In this document: positions 23,062 to 33,494 of the stretch, one piece after another | Position numbering within the stretch: position 1 is the stretch's first letter | How the letters are laid out: each line of letters starts with the position of its first letter | From: Delphinus delphis | Taxonomy: Eukaryota > Chordata > Mammalia > Artiodactyla > Delphinidae | Direction: 5' to 3' | DNA length: 64,000 nucleotides | Assembly: GCF_949987515.2 (NCBI RefSeq) | Contig: NC_082696.1 | Coordinates: 35,568,431-35,632,430 of the forward strand | Position numbers and translations under genes: made by a program | The notes under the pieces: generated by a model | The model's input: the letters and a program-made list of their open reading frames with translations, nothing else | Database searches by the model: none | Told to the model about the DNA's origin: nothing

Positions 23062-23353
23062 TGGGACTTCCCTGGAGGCGCACTGGTTAAGAATTTGCCT
23101 GCCAATGCAAGGGACACAGGTTCAGTCTGTGGTCCGGGAAGATCCCACATGCCATGGAGCAGCTAAGCCCATGCACCACAACTACCGAAGCCTGCGCGCC
23201 TAGAGCCCATGCTCCACAACAAGAGAAGCCACCGCAATGAGAAGCCTGTGCACTGCAATGAAGAGTAGCCCCCACTTACCGCAACTAGAGAAGCCTGTGC
23301 ACAGCAATGAAGATCCAATGCAGCCAAATTAATTAATTAATTAATTTAAAAAG
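23062..23353 (+). mobile_element. CHR SINE, long form
   Basis: Head GGGACTTCCCTGGAGGCGCACTGG, GGTTCAGTCTGTGGTCCGGG, then the long interior ending AATGCAGCCAAATTAATTAATTAATT. Flanked by AAAAACCCTAATGT-like sequence (23047-23061) and AAAAACCTAATGT (23354-23366). Mutations in the box A and B regions suggest it is older than the short-form copies. Confidence 0.92.
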
Positions 23354-23366
23354 AAAAACCTAATGT

Positions 23367-23668
23367 CAACTGGCACATACAGTTAAACATGGTGTCTCAT
23401 GACCAAATCATCACACAAATTGGTACCCCGATAGAGAATGTCCCTAGCACCAATATTCTACTTTTTCCTGGGAGTTTCCACTAGGATTCTGGATGGTTCA
23501 GATGTTAACAGAATCCCTTTTGGGTGACCTCTATATTCTAGCCTGCAATCAGCTCAGAGCACTTCATTCTGTGCCTAGCCTGCAATCAGCTCAGAGCACT
23601 TCATTCTGTGCCTAGGTAAGCTTGTCTAGAGCAGTTAATTCAAACTTCTATTGGCTTAGACCCACATT
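23367..23668. other. Unassigned sequence with a 37-bp tandem duplication
   Basis: Between a SINE and the L1. TAGCCTGCAATCAGCTCAGA begins each of two identical 37-bp units, 23539-23575 and 23576-23612. It lies outside the L1 target duplication, so it is flanking DNA and not L1 5' UTR. Confidence 0.6.
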
Positions 23669-23682
23669 AAGAAATACATCTT
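23669..23682. repeat. L1 target-site duplication, left
   Basis: AAGAAATACATCTT, matched by AAGAAATACATTTT at 29108-29121 with one mismatch. Confidence 0.75.
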
Positions 23683-23705
23683 CGATTCACAGAAAGATAG
23701 ACAAA

Positions 23706-24613
23706 ATGAAAAGGCAGAGGGCTAGCTACGAGATGAAGGAACAAGATAAAACCCCAGAAAAACAACAAAATGAAGTGGAGATAGGCAACCTTCCAGAAAA
23801 AGAATTCAGAATAATGACCCTGAAGATGATCCAGGACATCAGAAAAAGAATGGAGGCAAAGATCAAAAAGATGCAAGAAATGTTTAACAAAGACCTAGAA
23901 GAATTAAAGAACAAACAAACACAGATGAACAATACAATAACTGAAATGAAAAATACACTAGAAGGAAGTAATAGCAGAATAAATGAGGCAGAAGAACGGA
24001 TAAGTGATCTGGAAGACTGAATGGTGGAATTCACTGCCAAGGAAAAGAATAAAGAAAAAAGAATGAAAAGAAATGAAGACAGCCTAAGAGACCTCTGCCT
24101 CTGGGACAACATTAAACACAACACTCACATTATAGGGGACCCAGAAAGAGAAGAGAGAGATAAAGGACCCGAGAAAATATTTGAAGAGTTTATAGTCAAA
24201 AACTTCCATAACATGGGAAAGGAAATAGCCACCCAAGTCCAGGAATCACAGAGAGTCCCAGGCAGGATAAACGCAAGGAGAAACATGCCGAGATACATAG
24301 TAATCAAATTGACAAAAATTAAAGACAAAGAAAAATTATTGAAAGCAACAAGGGAAAAAATACAGTAACATACAAGGGAACTCCGATAAGGTTAACAGTT
24401 GATTTCTCAGCAGAAACTCTACAAGCCAGAAGGTAGCGGCACAATATATTTAAAGTGATGAAAGGGAAGAACCTACAACCAACATTACTCTACCCGGCAA
24501 GGGCCTCATTCAGATTCCATGGAAAAATCAAAAGCTTTAGAGACAAGCAAAAGCTAAGAGAATTCAGCACCACCAAACCAGCTCTACAACAAATGCTAAA
24601 GGAACTTCTCTAA
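23706..24613 (+). pseudogene. L1 ORF1 (broken)
   Basis: Encodes the RNA-binding coiled-coil chaperone of L1. Start MKRQRASYEMKEQDK is at 23706. A longer in-frame extension to 23622 crosses the L1 boundary, so I reject it. A heptad-rich Glu/Lys/Asn region (about residues 40-105) is the coiled coil. An in-frame TGA at 24018 interrupts it where related copies keep an Arg codon. The RRM-like and C-terminal region continues in the same frame to TAA at 24366. A one-base deletion shifts frame there and TAG at 24434 follows. The natural end is TAA 24611. No intact protein can be made. Confidence 0.88.
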
Positions 24614-27025
24614 GTGGGAAACACAAGAGAAGAAAAGGACATACAGAAACAAACCCATAACAGTTAAGAAAATGTTAATAGGAGCATACATATGGATAAT
24701 TACCTTAAAAGTGAACAGATTAAATGCACCAACCAAAAGACACATGCTTGCTGAATGGATACAAAAACAAAACCCGTATGTATGCTGTCTACAAGAGACC
24801 CACTTCAGACCTAGGGAAACATACAGACTGAAAGTGAGGAGATGGAAAAAGATATTCCATGCAAATGGAAATCAAAAGAAAGCTGGAGTAGCAATACAAA
24901 TATCAGATAAAATTGACTTTAAACTAAAGAATGTTATAAGAGACAAGGAAGGACACTACATAATGATCAAGGGATCAATCCAAGAAGAAGATATAACAAT
25001 TATAAATATATATGCACCCAATACAGGAACACCTCAATACATAAGGCAAATGCTAACAGCTATAAAAGAGGAAATCAACAGTAACACAATAATAGTGGAG
25101 GACTTTGTAACACCTCACTTACACCAATAGACAGATAATCCAGAGAGAAAATTAATAAGGAAACACAAGCTGTAAATGACACACTAAACCAGACAGATTT
25201 AATTGATATTTATAGGACATTCCATCCACAAACAGCAGATTACACTTTCTTCTCAAGTGCACACGGAACATTCTCCTGGATAGATCACATCTTAGGTCAC
25301 AGATCAAGCCTTAGTAAAATTAAGAAAATTGAAATCGTATCAAGCATCTTTTCCGACCACAACACTATGAGATTAGAAATCAATTACAGAGAAAAAAAAC
25401 ACAAAAAACACAAACACATGAAGGCTAAACAATACGTTACTAAATAACCAAGAGATCACTGAAGAAATCAAAAAATACCTGGAGACAAATTACAACAAAA
25501 ACATGACGATCCAAAACTTATGGGATGCAGCAAAAGCAGTTCTAAGAGGGAAGTTTATAGCAATACAAGCCTACCTCAAGAAACAAGAAAAATCACAAAT
25601 AAACAATCTAACCTTACACCTAAAGGAACTAGAGAAAGAAGAACAAACAAAATCCAAAGTCAAAAGGAAAGAAGCCACAAATATCACAGCAGAAATAAAT
25701 GAAATACAAACAAAGAAAACAATAGCAAAGATCAGTAAAACTAAAAGCTGGTTCTTTGAGAAGATAACCAACGTTGATAAACCTTTAGCAAGACACATCA
25801 AGAAAAAGAGGGAGAGGACTCAAATCAATAAAATCAGAAATGAAAAAGGAGAAGTTACAATGGACACCGCAGAAATACAAAGCATTATAAGAGACTACTA
25901 CAAGCAACTCTATGCCAATAAAATGGACAACCTGGAAGAAATGGACAAATTATTAGAAAGATATAACTTTCCAAGACTGAACCAGGAAGAATTAAAAAAT
26001 ATGAACAGACCAATCACAAGTAATGAAATTGAAACTGTGATTAAAAATCTTCCAATAAAAAAAAGTCCAGGACCAGATGGTTTCACAGGTGAATTCTAAA
26101 CAACATTTTGAGAAGCGCTAACACCCATCCTTCTCAAACTCTTCCAAAAAATTGCAGAGGAAGAAACACTCCCAAACTCATTCTATGAGGCCACCATCAC
26201 CCTGATACCAAAACCAGACAAAGATACTACAAAAAAAGAAAATTACAGACCAATATCACTGATGAATATAGATGCAAAAATCCTCAACAAAATACTAGCA
26301 AACAGAATCTGACAACACATTAAAAGGATCATACACCATGATCAAGTGGGATTTATCCCAGGGATTCAAGGATTCTTCAATATATGCAAATCAATCAATG
26401 TGATATACCATATTAACAAATTGAAGAATAAAAAACATACGATCATGTCAATAGATGCAGAAAATGCTTTTGACAAAATTCAACACCCATTTATGATAAA
26501 AACTCTCCAGAAATTGGGCATAGAGGGAACCTATCTCAACATTATGAAGGCCATATATGACAAACCCACAGCAAGCATCATTCTCAATGGTGAAAAAGTG
26601 AAAGTATTTCCTCTAAGATCAGGAACAAGACAAGAATGTCCATTCTCACCCCTATTATTCAACATAGTTTTGGAAGTCCTAGCCATGGCAATCAGAGAAG
26701 AAAAAGAAATAAAAGGAATACCAATTGGAAAAGAAGAAGTAAAACTGTCACTCTTTTCAGATGACATGATACTATACATAGAGAATCCTAAGAGGCCACC
26801 AGAAAACTACTAGAGCTAATCAATGAATTTGGTAAATTTGCAAGACACAAAATGCACAGAAATCTCTTGCATTCCTATACACTAACAACGAAAGATCAGA
26901 AACAGAAATTAAGGAAACAATCCCATCCACCATTGCAAGAAAAAGGATAAAATACCCAGATATAAACCTACCTAAGTAGGTAAGACCTGTACTCAGAAAA
27001 CTATAAGACACTGATGAAAGAAATC

Positions 27026-27042
27026 AAAGATGACACAAACGG
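27026..27042. repeat. Target-site duplication, left (SINE with 3' transduction)
   Basis: AAAGATGACACAAACGG, identical to 27453-27469. Confidence 0.95.
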
Positions 27043-27330
27043 GGCTTCCCTGGTGGCGCAGTGGTTGAGAATCTGCCTGCCAATGCAGGGGACACGGGTT
27101 CGAGCCCTGGTCTGGGAAGATCCCACATGCCGCGGAGCAACTAGGCCCGTGAGCCACAACTACTGAGCCTGCGCGTCTGGAGCTTGTGCTCCACAACAAG
27201 AGAGGCCGCGATAGTGAGAGGCCCGCGCACCGCGATGAAGAGTGGCCCCCGCTTGCCACAACTAGAGAAAGCCCTCGCACAGAAACGAAGACCCAACACA
27301 GCCAAAAATAAATAAATAAAATAAAAATAG
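27043..27330 (+). mobile_element. CHR SINE, long form, inside L1 ORF2
   Basis: tRNA-derived head with well-preserved A box TGGCGCAGTGG (27054-27064) and B box GGTTCGAGCCC (27097-27107), so the source copy plausibly had an active pol III promoter. The body ends AACACAGCCAAAAATAAATAAATAAAATAAAAATAG. Unlike the other copies, the SINE does not end at its tail, and unrelated DNA follows before the duplication. Confidence 0.95.
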
Positions 27331-27415
27331 ATCTCCTTAAAGTGGAAAGAATCACCCTATGAATAATGTTATCATGAATATCATGCTAACAATTGAATAA
27401 TTATTCCAATAAAAT

Positions 27416-27452
<37 letters not shown>
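27331..27452 (+). mobile_element. SINE-carried 3' transduction with poly(A)
   Basis: About 89 bp (27331-27419) that is neither SINE nor L1, containing AATAAA at 27408-27413, followed by 33 A's, then the right target duplication. Because it lies between the two identical 17-bp duplications, it entered with the SINE. It contains no TTTT, the usual pol III stop. This marks RNA that read past the SINE into its former genomic flank. Confidence 0.88.
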
Positions 27453-27457
<5 letters not shown>

Positions 27458-27469
27458 TGACACAAACGG
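27453..27469. repeat. Target-site duplication, right (SINE with 3' transduction)
   Basis: Identical 17-mer to 27026-27042. After it, L1 ORF2 sequence resumes. Confidence 0.95.
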
Positions 27470-28886
27470 ATGGAGAGATATACCATGTTCTTGGATTGGA
27501 AGAATCAATATTGTGAAAATGCCTATACTACCCAAAGGAATCTACAGAGTCAATGTAATCCCTGTCAAATTACCAGTGGCATTTTTTACAGAACTAGAAC
27601 AAGAAATCTTAAAATTTATATAGAGACACCAAAGACCCCGAATAGACAAAGCAGTCTTGAGGGAAAAAAACGGAGCTGGAGGAGTCCGATTCTCTGACTT
27701 CAGACTATACTGCAAAGCTACAGTAATCAAGACAATATGGTACTGGCACAAAAAAATATAGATCAGTGGAACAGGATAGAAAGCCCAGAGATAAACCCAC
27801 ATACCTATGGTCAACTAATCTATGACAAAGGAGACAAGAACATACAATGGAGAAAAGACAGTCTCTTCAGTAAGTGGTGCTGGGAAAACTGGACAGCTAC
27901 ATGTAAAAGAATGAAATTAGAACACTCCCTAACACCATACACAAAAATAAACTCCAAATGGATCAGAGACCTAAATGTAAGACCAGACACTATAAATGTC
28001 TTAGAGGAAAACATAGGAAGAACACTCTTTGACATAAATCACAGCAAGATCTTTTTTGATCCACCTTGTACAGTAATGGAAAAAAAAATAAACAAATGGG
28101 ACCTAATGAATCTTAAAAGCTTTTGCAAAGCAAAGGAAACTACAAACAAGACGAAAAGACAACCCTCAGAATGGGAGAAAATATTTGCAGATGAATCAAC
28201 GGACAAAGGATTAATCTCCAAAATATATGAACAGTTCATGCAGCTCAATATTAAAAAAACAAGCAACCCAATCAAAAAATGGGCAGAAGGCCTAAATAGA
28301 CATTTCTCCAAAAAAGATACAGATAGCCAACAAACACACGAAAGGATGCTCAACATCACTAATCATTAGAGAAATGCAAATGAAAACTACAGTGAGGTAT
28401 CACCTCACACTGGTCAGAATGGCCATCATGAAAAAATCTACAAACAATAAATGCTGGAGAGGGTGTGGAGAAAAGGAAACCCTCTTTCACTGTTGGTGGG
28501 AATGTAAATCAATACAGCCACTATGGAGAACAGTATGGAGGTTCCTTAAAAAACTAAAAATAGAATTACCATATGACCCAGCAATCCCAGTACTGGGCAT
28601 ATACCCAGAGAAAACCATAATTCAAAAAGACACATGCACCCCGATGTTCATTGCAGCACTATTTACAATAGCCACATCACAGAAGCAACCTAAATGCCCA
28701 TTGACAGATGAATGGATAAAGAAGATGTGGTACACATATACAATGGAATATTACTCAGACATAAAAAGGAACGAAATTGGATCATTTGTAGAGATGTGGA
28801 TGGATCTAGAGGCTGTCATACAGAGTGAATTAAGTCAGATAGAGAAAAACAAATATTTTATATTAACGCATATATGTGGAACCTAG

Positions 28887-29107
28887 AAAAATGGTACAGA
28901 TGAACCGGTTTGCAGGGCAGAGATAGAGACACAGATGTAGAGAACAAACGTATGGACACCAAGGGGGGGCAGTGGCGGGGGGTGGGGCGGTGGTGGGATG
29001 AATTGGGAGATTGGGATTGACATGTATACACTAATATGTATAAAATGTATAACTAATAAGAACCTGCTGTATAAAAAAATTAAATTAAATTAAAAAATTT
29101 TAAAGAA
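28887..29107 (+). other. L1 3' UTR with G-rich tract
   Basis: The segment 28963-28997 holds G-runs of 7, 6, 4 and 3, able in principle to form a quadruplex. It ends with GAACCTGCTGTATAAAAAAATT and A-rich sequence. The copy at 53332-53530 shares this layout. Confidence 0.85.
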
Positions 29108-29770
29108 AAGAAATACATTTTCATCAAGACAGTACATATATATGTGTGTTTATATAAAAAGCTGAGACAAATTTCATAAAACAACACATCATCATGGCAT
29201 GAAAGATACTCCAACTTTTTTCTTTTCTATTCTATTTTAAAATAGTTTTCAATGGACTAGTCTTCCCCCCCCCCCCAGATATTTAGTCAGCTCCTTGGGG
29301 AGTTGTTTTAAAATTCAAATGGGTGAGGGAAAAATGCTTTTGGAAACTCATACTATTGTTGAATCTATTTATTAAAGGAACACAAAGAGGCTGGGGCAAA
29401 GGATTGTTTCCCTACACTTGATGTAAGCTGAGAAAAGTACAGTATTACTGCTGGTGAGAAAGGTGAACCAGATCAGGAACCTACCCCATTGCCTCAACCA
29501 CTTATGTAAATCCAGGCAACTTAAAAATTATTGATAAATAGCAATGTAACTGTTCCTCAACTAAACTAGCCTCATATGTTGGTCTTTGATTTATAAATAG
29601 GAAAACCATGCAATTTATCTTTGAAATAAAGACACCAAAAGTGAAAGAGGGCCCTATTAATAAATCAGAACTGCTGGGCAAACAGAGATATACAGTTACT
29701 CTAGAGGAGGTCAAAATACTATAGCTTGCTTCAGATGCATATGGAGGCAACATCAGACCCCCAAAAGCCA
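29108..29770. other. Unassigned sequence with a C12 run
   Basis: Holds the L1 right duplication (29108-29121) and a C12 tract (29265-29276). Otherwise nothing recognised. The minus frame at 29502-29771 is unsupported. Confidence 0.5.
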
Positions 29771-29774
29771 CTTT

Positions 29775-29945
29775 GTTTATACTTTAGTTATAGCACTTAG
29801 CACATTGTATGGTGGTTGTTTAAATGCCTAACTTCCCAAATGGAATGGGAGTTCTTCAAGGACAGAGGGGGGGTTTCACCTCTGTTTCCAGCTACAAGCC
29901 TACTGCCGTATGTTCAATAAGTGTATATTGAATGGATTTGATAGT
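29775..29945 (+). repeat. L2 3' end relic
   Basis: TAGTTATAGCACTTAGCACATTG, GGGAGTTCTTCAAGGACAGAGG and ATGTTCAATAAGTGTATATTGAATGG follow the L2 terminus. Confidence 0.72.
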
Positions 29946-30929
29946 CTAGAAATGCATAGCCTACTTCAGTAATAGGTTATCGGGCTATAGCAGACATAGA
30001 AAACCAGAAGATATGAGGAGATACTGATTCAAGGGGACTCAGTTTCTTTCCCTTACAACGGAGGAGGACATTAAATCTCCGGTTTAGTGAAAAATCACAG
30101 TAAAAGCCAGAGGCTGAAAGACAGACAATGAAATAAAGGAAAGTAGGCAGCTAAAAATCAGTAAAGGATTTGTGGTAGAAATGGCAGATGAGAGAATGCC
30201 AAGAAATAGAGTCTAGACGTAGTTGCCAGCAGCCAAGCAGAAATTGAGGGTAATTAATAAAGTTCACGTTTTTAGACAACCAATTATGTACCCAGTGATT
30301 GTTATTACTACAACAAATGATCGTTGCAGATAGCAAGGCCAAGCTATCTGTAACTTATCCCACAGCTAAAATACCCTGGAGGAACTCTTGGCTGGCACTT
30401 AGCCAAGCTGTGTCAGTTGAGGGAAACTCCATATCTCCACTTTGTCAGAATGGAACAGGCTGTTTGAGGCGAAACAGTATTCAAGTAGAAAGCCCTTGAA
30501 AAAAAAGAAAAGACAGAAAGAATTTATAGATCCAAAGACGCAAGTTGATGTAACCACAGGAATTATTTCACAGATCTGGAGAGGCTGAACCACTCCTGCC
30601 ATCTTTAGTAGACCTCAGTAAAGGGTTGCTGACTGACTTATCAGTTTAGTCAAGCTCAGTTCTAGGGTCCAGAGATGTACATCCCTCTACAAATAGCTCA
30701 GTTCTCCAATAAGCAGGTGGTGGCACAAGTTCACTAACCAAGGAGGGATGGGAGGAATAGTTAACACCAGGTAAATAGTAGTTCTCATGACACAGCAAAT
30801 CCCCCTGCAGAACGTAGCCCAGTTTGAGCTTTTAATTCTGGATTTAGAGCAAGTCTGGTATATATGCCATCTTTTGTGCCTTCTCAGTTTAGCATTCAAA
30901 AGCTTGAAGGAACATAAAATGGAATGGGA
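29946..30929. other. Unassigned noncoding sequence
   Basis: Nothing recognised beyond short chance frames on both strands. Confidence 0.5.
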
Positions 30930-31170
30930 AGAAACTAAGAACCATCATTCACTGACAACTTACCCTGTGCCAAGCACCAGGCACCGTCTTGTATCATACC
31001 ATTGAAGATTCAGAGCCACACTAGAAATTAGCACTCATTATCATTAATCTATATACAGAGAGCCAAGAGGCAGAGAAGCTACTTGCTGAAGATTTCACAG
31101 ACTAAGTAAGTTGCCATACCAGGTCTCTGAACCTGGGTTGTTTTGGCCTCAAAACTCCATTTGAAATTTC
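30930..31170 (-). repeat. MIR SINE relic
   Basis: CCTGTGCCAAGCACCAGGCACCGTC, CATTATCATTAATCTATATACAGAGAGCCAAGAGGCAGAGAAGC and GTCTCTGAACCTGGGTTG follow antisense MIR. Confidence 0.65.
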
Positions 31171-32350
31171 CCCAAAGTTATAATAGGCAGGTGAAAAGGG
31201 AAGCCCAACTCACTCCATTGAGAAGATGCACCCTACAAACCCAGACGGCAAATTCCCTGTGTCAGCTGCAGAAATAACACGTGAAACTTGCAGTTTATTA
31301 TTTCTGTCTTACTCTTAAAGTAACTGGCCACAGCAGTTGGAAATAAACAGGAGGTGACGGGGTCCTGGGAAAGTGAGCAATCATGTGATTAGCAAAGTTA
31401 ATATTGTGCAGTTTCCATAAATAACATGCAGTTTACTTTTGTCATTAAGAGACATTTAGTATTAAAAAGTGTAGGGGGTGTCTGAGGTAGGAAAGAGATG
31501 GTCTGACACACATGTTAAAGGGAAAAAAAAACTTATTCTAAGAAATTTTATCTTTATTTTTGAATGACATTTAAAAAAAACCCTCAGGGTTTCCCTCCCA
31601 GTTTGAGGACTGGATTATTTGCTGCATTGGTTATGCAAAGAGCAGAGTAAGACTTCCACCTGAAAATCTGCCACAGAGAGGGCAGCTTGTTATTATTATC
31701 CAAGACAGGGAGTCTCCTCATCAAGACTCCTCCCCATGGGGTCTGAGCTGTGGCAGAGGAGGATTAAAGTGTTAGGTCATGCAGTCTCCATGGTCCCTTC
31801 CCAGGGTTCTTGGAAATGGCTGCAAACTATCCCTAAGCTCTATATTTAAGTCTTCTCACACTTGCTTCATTCTTAACTGGCTGGATCAAACTCATTTTCT
31901 CCTTACCTACCTTTTCTGGGAATGCATTATTCAATATTTCTGTTTTGGAAGTATTATCTTTTTCCATTTTGTGGCTTTGCTATCTAGTTTCAAGCATAAA
32001 TTCGCTAAGCAGAGTTGACATTTAATTCCAGGGTCTTGTCCAGGGAACTACAGACTTGCAATAAATGTTAAATCATGATGACAACAACACTAGATTCAAA
32101 TAGCAGTGTGATCACAATGAAACACTTCTTTTTCCCAATTCATGAGCCCTGCAAAGCTTTGCCCCCAAAAATGCTTTATATACACACACGCATGTGTTTC
32201 TATGGGTTTCCATTGTCCCTTTTTATGTTTATACAACTCTCTAGGAACATTGCTTAAATTAAACGAATAGGAAATGTCATGGGAGAAGAAAGGGATTTTT
32301 AAAAAGGAAGCTGAAAGGGAACAGAATTACAGAGGCAAGAATGGGCATTT
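31171..32350. other. Unassigned noncoding sequence
   Basis: No repeat or exon recognised. Plus-strand frames at 31779 and 32075 lack family features. Confidence 0.5.
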
Positions 32351-32372
32351 TTTTTTAAAAGCAATCATTTAC

Positions 32373-32700
32373 TTTTTTTTAATACATCTTTATTGGAGTA
32401 TAATTGCTTCACAATGTTGTGTTAGTTTCTGCTGTACAACACAGAGAATCGGCCATGTGCATACATATATCCCCATATCTCCTCCCTCTTGAGCCTCCCT
32501 TCCACCCTCCCTATCCCACCCTTCTAGGTCGTCACAAAGCCCAGAGCTGATCTCCCTGTGCTATGCGGCTGCTTCCCACTAGCTATCTATTTTACACTTG
32601 GTAGTGTATATATGTCCATGCCACTCTCTCACTTCCAGCTTCCCCTCCCCCCCAACCCGTGTCCTCAAGTCCATTCTCTATGTCTACATCTTACCCAAAT
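32373..32700 (-). mobile_element. L1 3' end fragment, antisense
   Basis: Begins TTTTTTTTAATACATCTTTATTGGAGTATAATTGC, reverse complement of an L1 3' terminus with AATAAAG near its A-tail. CATATATCCCCATATCTCCTCC and CCTGTGCTATGCGGCTGCTTCC are typical of cetartiodactyl L1 3' sequence. Flanks TTTTTAAAAGCAATCATTT (about 32352) and TTTTTTAAAGCAATTATTTT (32701) are a diverged target duplication. 5'-truncated. Confidence 0.82.
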
Positions 32701-32720
32701 TTTTTTAAAGCAATTATTTT

Positions 32721-33453
32721 CTAAAATAATTTTATTCTGACAGTTCTTTAACAATACATATTTCATTGAGCATTCTGGTTTTCGCCTTCTATTGTCACCC
32801 AACTCAAATGTATGGAAAGAAAACTATGTTTCTCAGTCTTAAGGTATTTCTTGGAAGGGTATGGAGACCAGACCAAATCATGCTATGTGTTTCTCAGCTC
32901 CAACACATTGCGCAACTGATATGTGATTGAAGGATAACCTTGAAAGAGAGAAATTTTCATAAAATGCAAAAAAACCCTACCCCACCCAATAACAGTGCAA
33001 CCCTAAGGTGAGTGTAGCTTGGTTGAGGTGAATACAACTGCTCACACTGATTGCCTAAATGCTGATTATGTGCCTCAGATCTTTAACAGCATAAGCCATC
33101 ACACTTGGTCCACAGACCCTGTGCCCTGCCTCTCCACCAGCTGAAATTATGTTTCTTTTCCTCAATCCCTAAGACCAGACCAGACTTTAGGCTAAAAATT
33201 TCACTAGTTCTCTAGCCTCTCTGTCAGGAGTCTCCTTCAAGTGCTACTTAGTACCAGCCCAGACTTGGTTTGTAGCCCAGTTCTACAGTCTTCTGATTTG
33301 TTTCCCTGGGCTGGAGTACCAGTCTGTGTGTCTGCTTAATGCCCCAAGCCCTTGACAGTTGGGTCCTCACCTGCCTTTCCTTTTCTAATTTTATTCTCTA
33401 TCTGTGCCACCCCCACTTACACACCTTCCCCATTTCCCCATGACACATACAAG

Positions 33454-33458
<5 letters not shown>
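32721..33458. other. Unassigned noncoding sequence
   Basis: No assignment. C-rich toward the microsatellite. Confidence 0.5.

Positions 33459-33492
<34 letters not shown>
33459..33492. repeat. (AC)17 microsatellite
   Basis: Uninterrupted dinucleotide run of 34 bp. Probably length-polymorphic. A frame crossing it is an artefact. Confidence 0.97.

Positions 33493-33494
<2 letters not shown>

Larger units (their letters stand above)
24672..28886 (+). pseudogene. L1 ORF2 (broken, SINE-interrupted)
   Basis: Domains in order: endonuclease (24672-25410) with CCLQETH and YAPN, broken by a 2-base insertion near 25106 exactly at the conserved DFN motif, while the SDHN motif survives in another frame near 25354; Z and reverse transcriptase regions (25503-26813) with a stop at 26097; catalytic block LFSDDMI at 26751-26768, Ser replacing the usual Ala of FADD with both Asp retained. 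A CHR insertion lies at 27043-27469. The C-terminal region resumes at 27470, with Cys-rich [18 protein letters not shown] (28452-28505) retaining its C3-C7-H-C spacing. Ends at TAG 28884. It is inactive. Confidence 0.9.
23683..29107 (+). mobile_element. L1 retrotransposon, about 5 kb, 5'-truncated just before ORF1
   Basis: Contains ORF1 (23706-24613), ORF2 (24672-28886) and a 3' UTR with a G-rich tract and A-rich end. Removing the 427-bp SINE insertion leaves about 5.0 kb. The 5' end lies only about 23 bp upstream of the ORF1 ATG, so the 5' UTR and its internal promoter are absent. Several stops and frameshifts make it non-autonomous. Low divergence from the short L1 end at 53.3 kb indicates a relatively young cetartiodactyl L1 lineage. 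It could still be an ordinary incomplete reverse-transcription product. Confidence 0.92.

Noticed and set aside
23622..23705. Upstream extension of L1 ORF1
   Set aside because: Crosses the L1 target duplication into flanking DNA. The real start is MKRQRA at 23706.
27393..27623. Frame with poly-Lys stretch
   Set aside because: The Lys run is the translated poly(A) of the SINE transduction, joined by chance to L1 ORF2.
30332..30353. AGATAGC...GCTATCT inverted repeat
   Set aside because: Only 7-bp arms with an 8-base loop, expected by chance in 64 kb.
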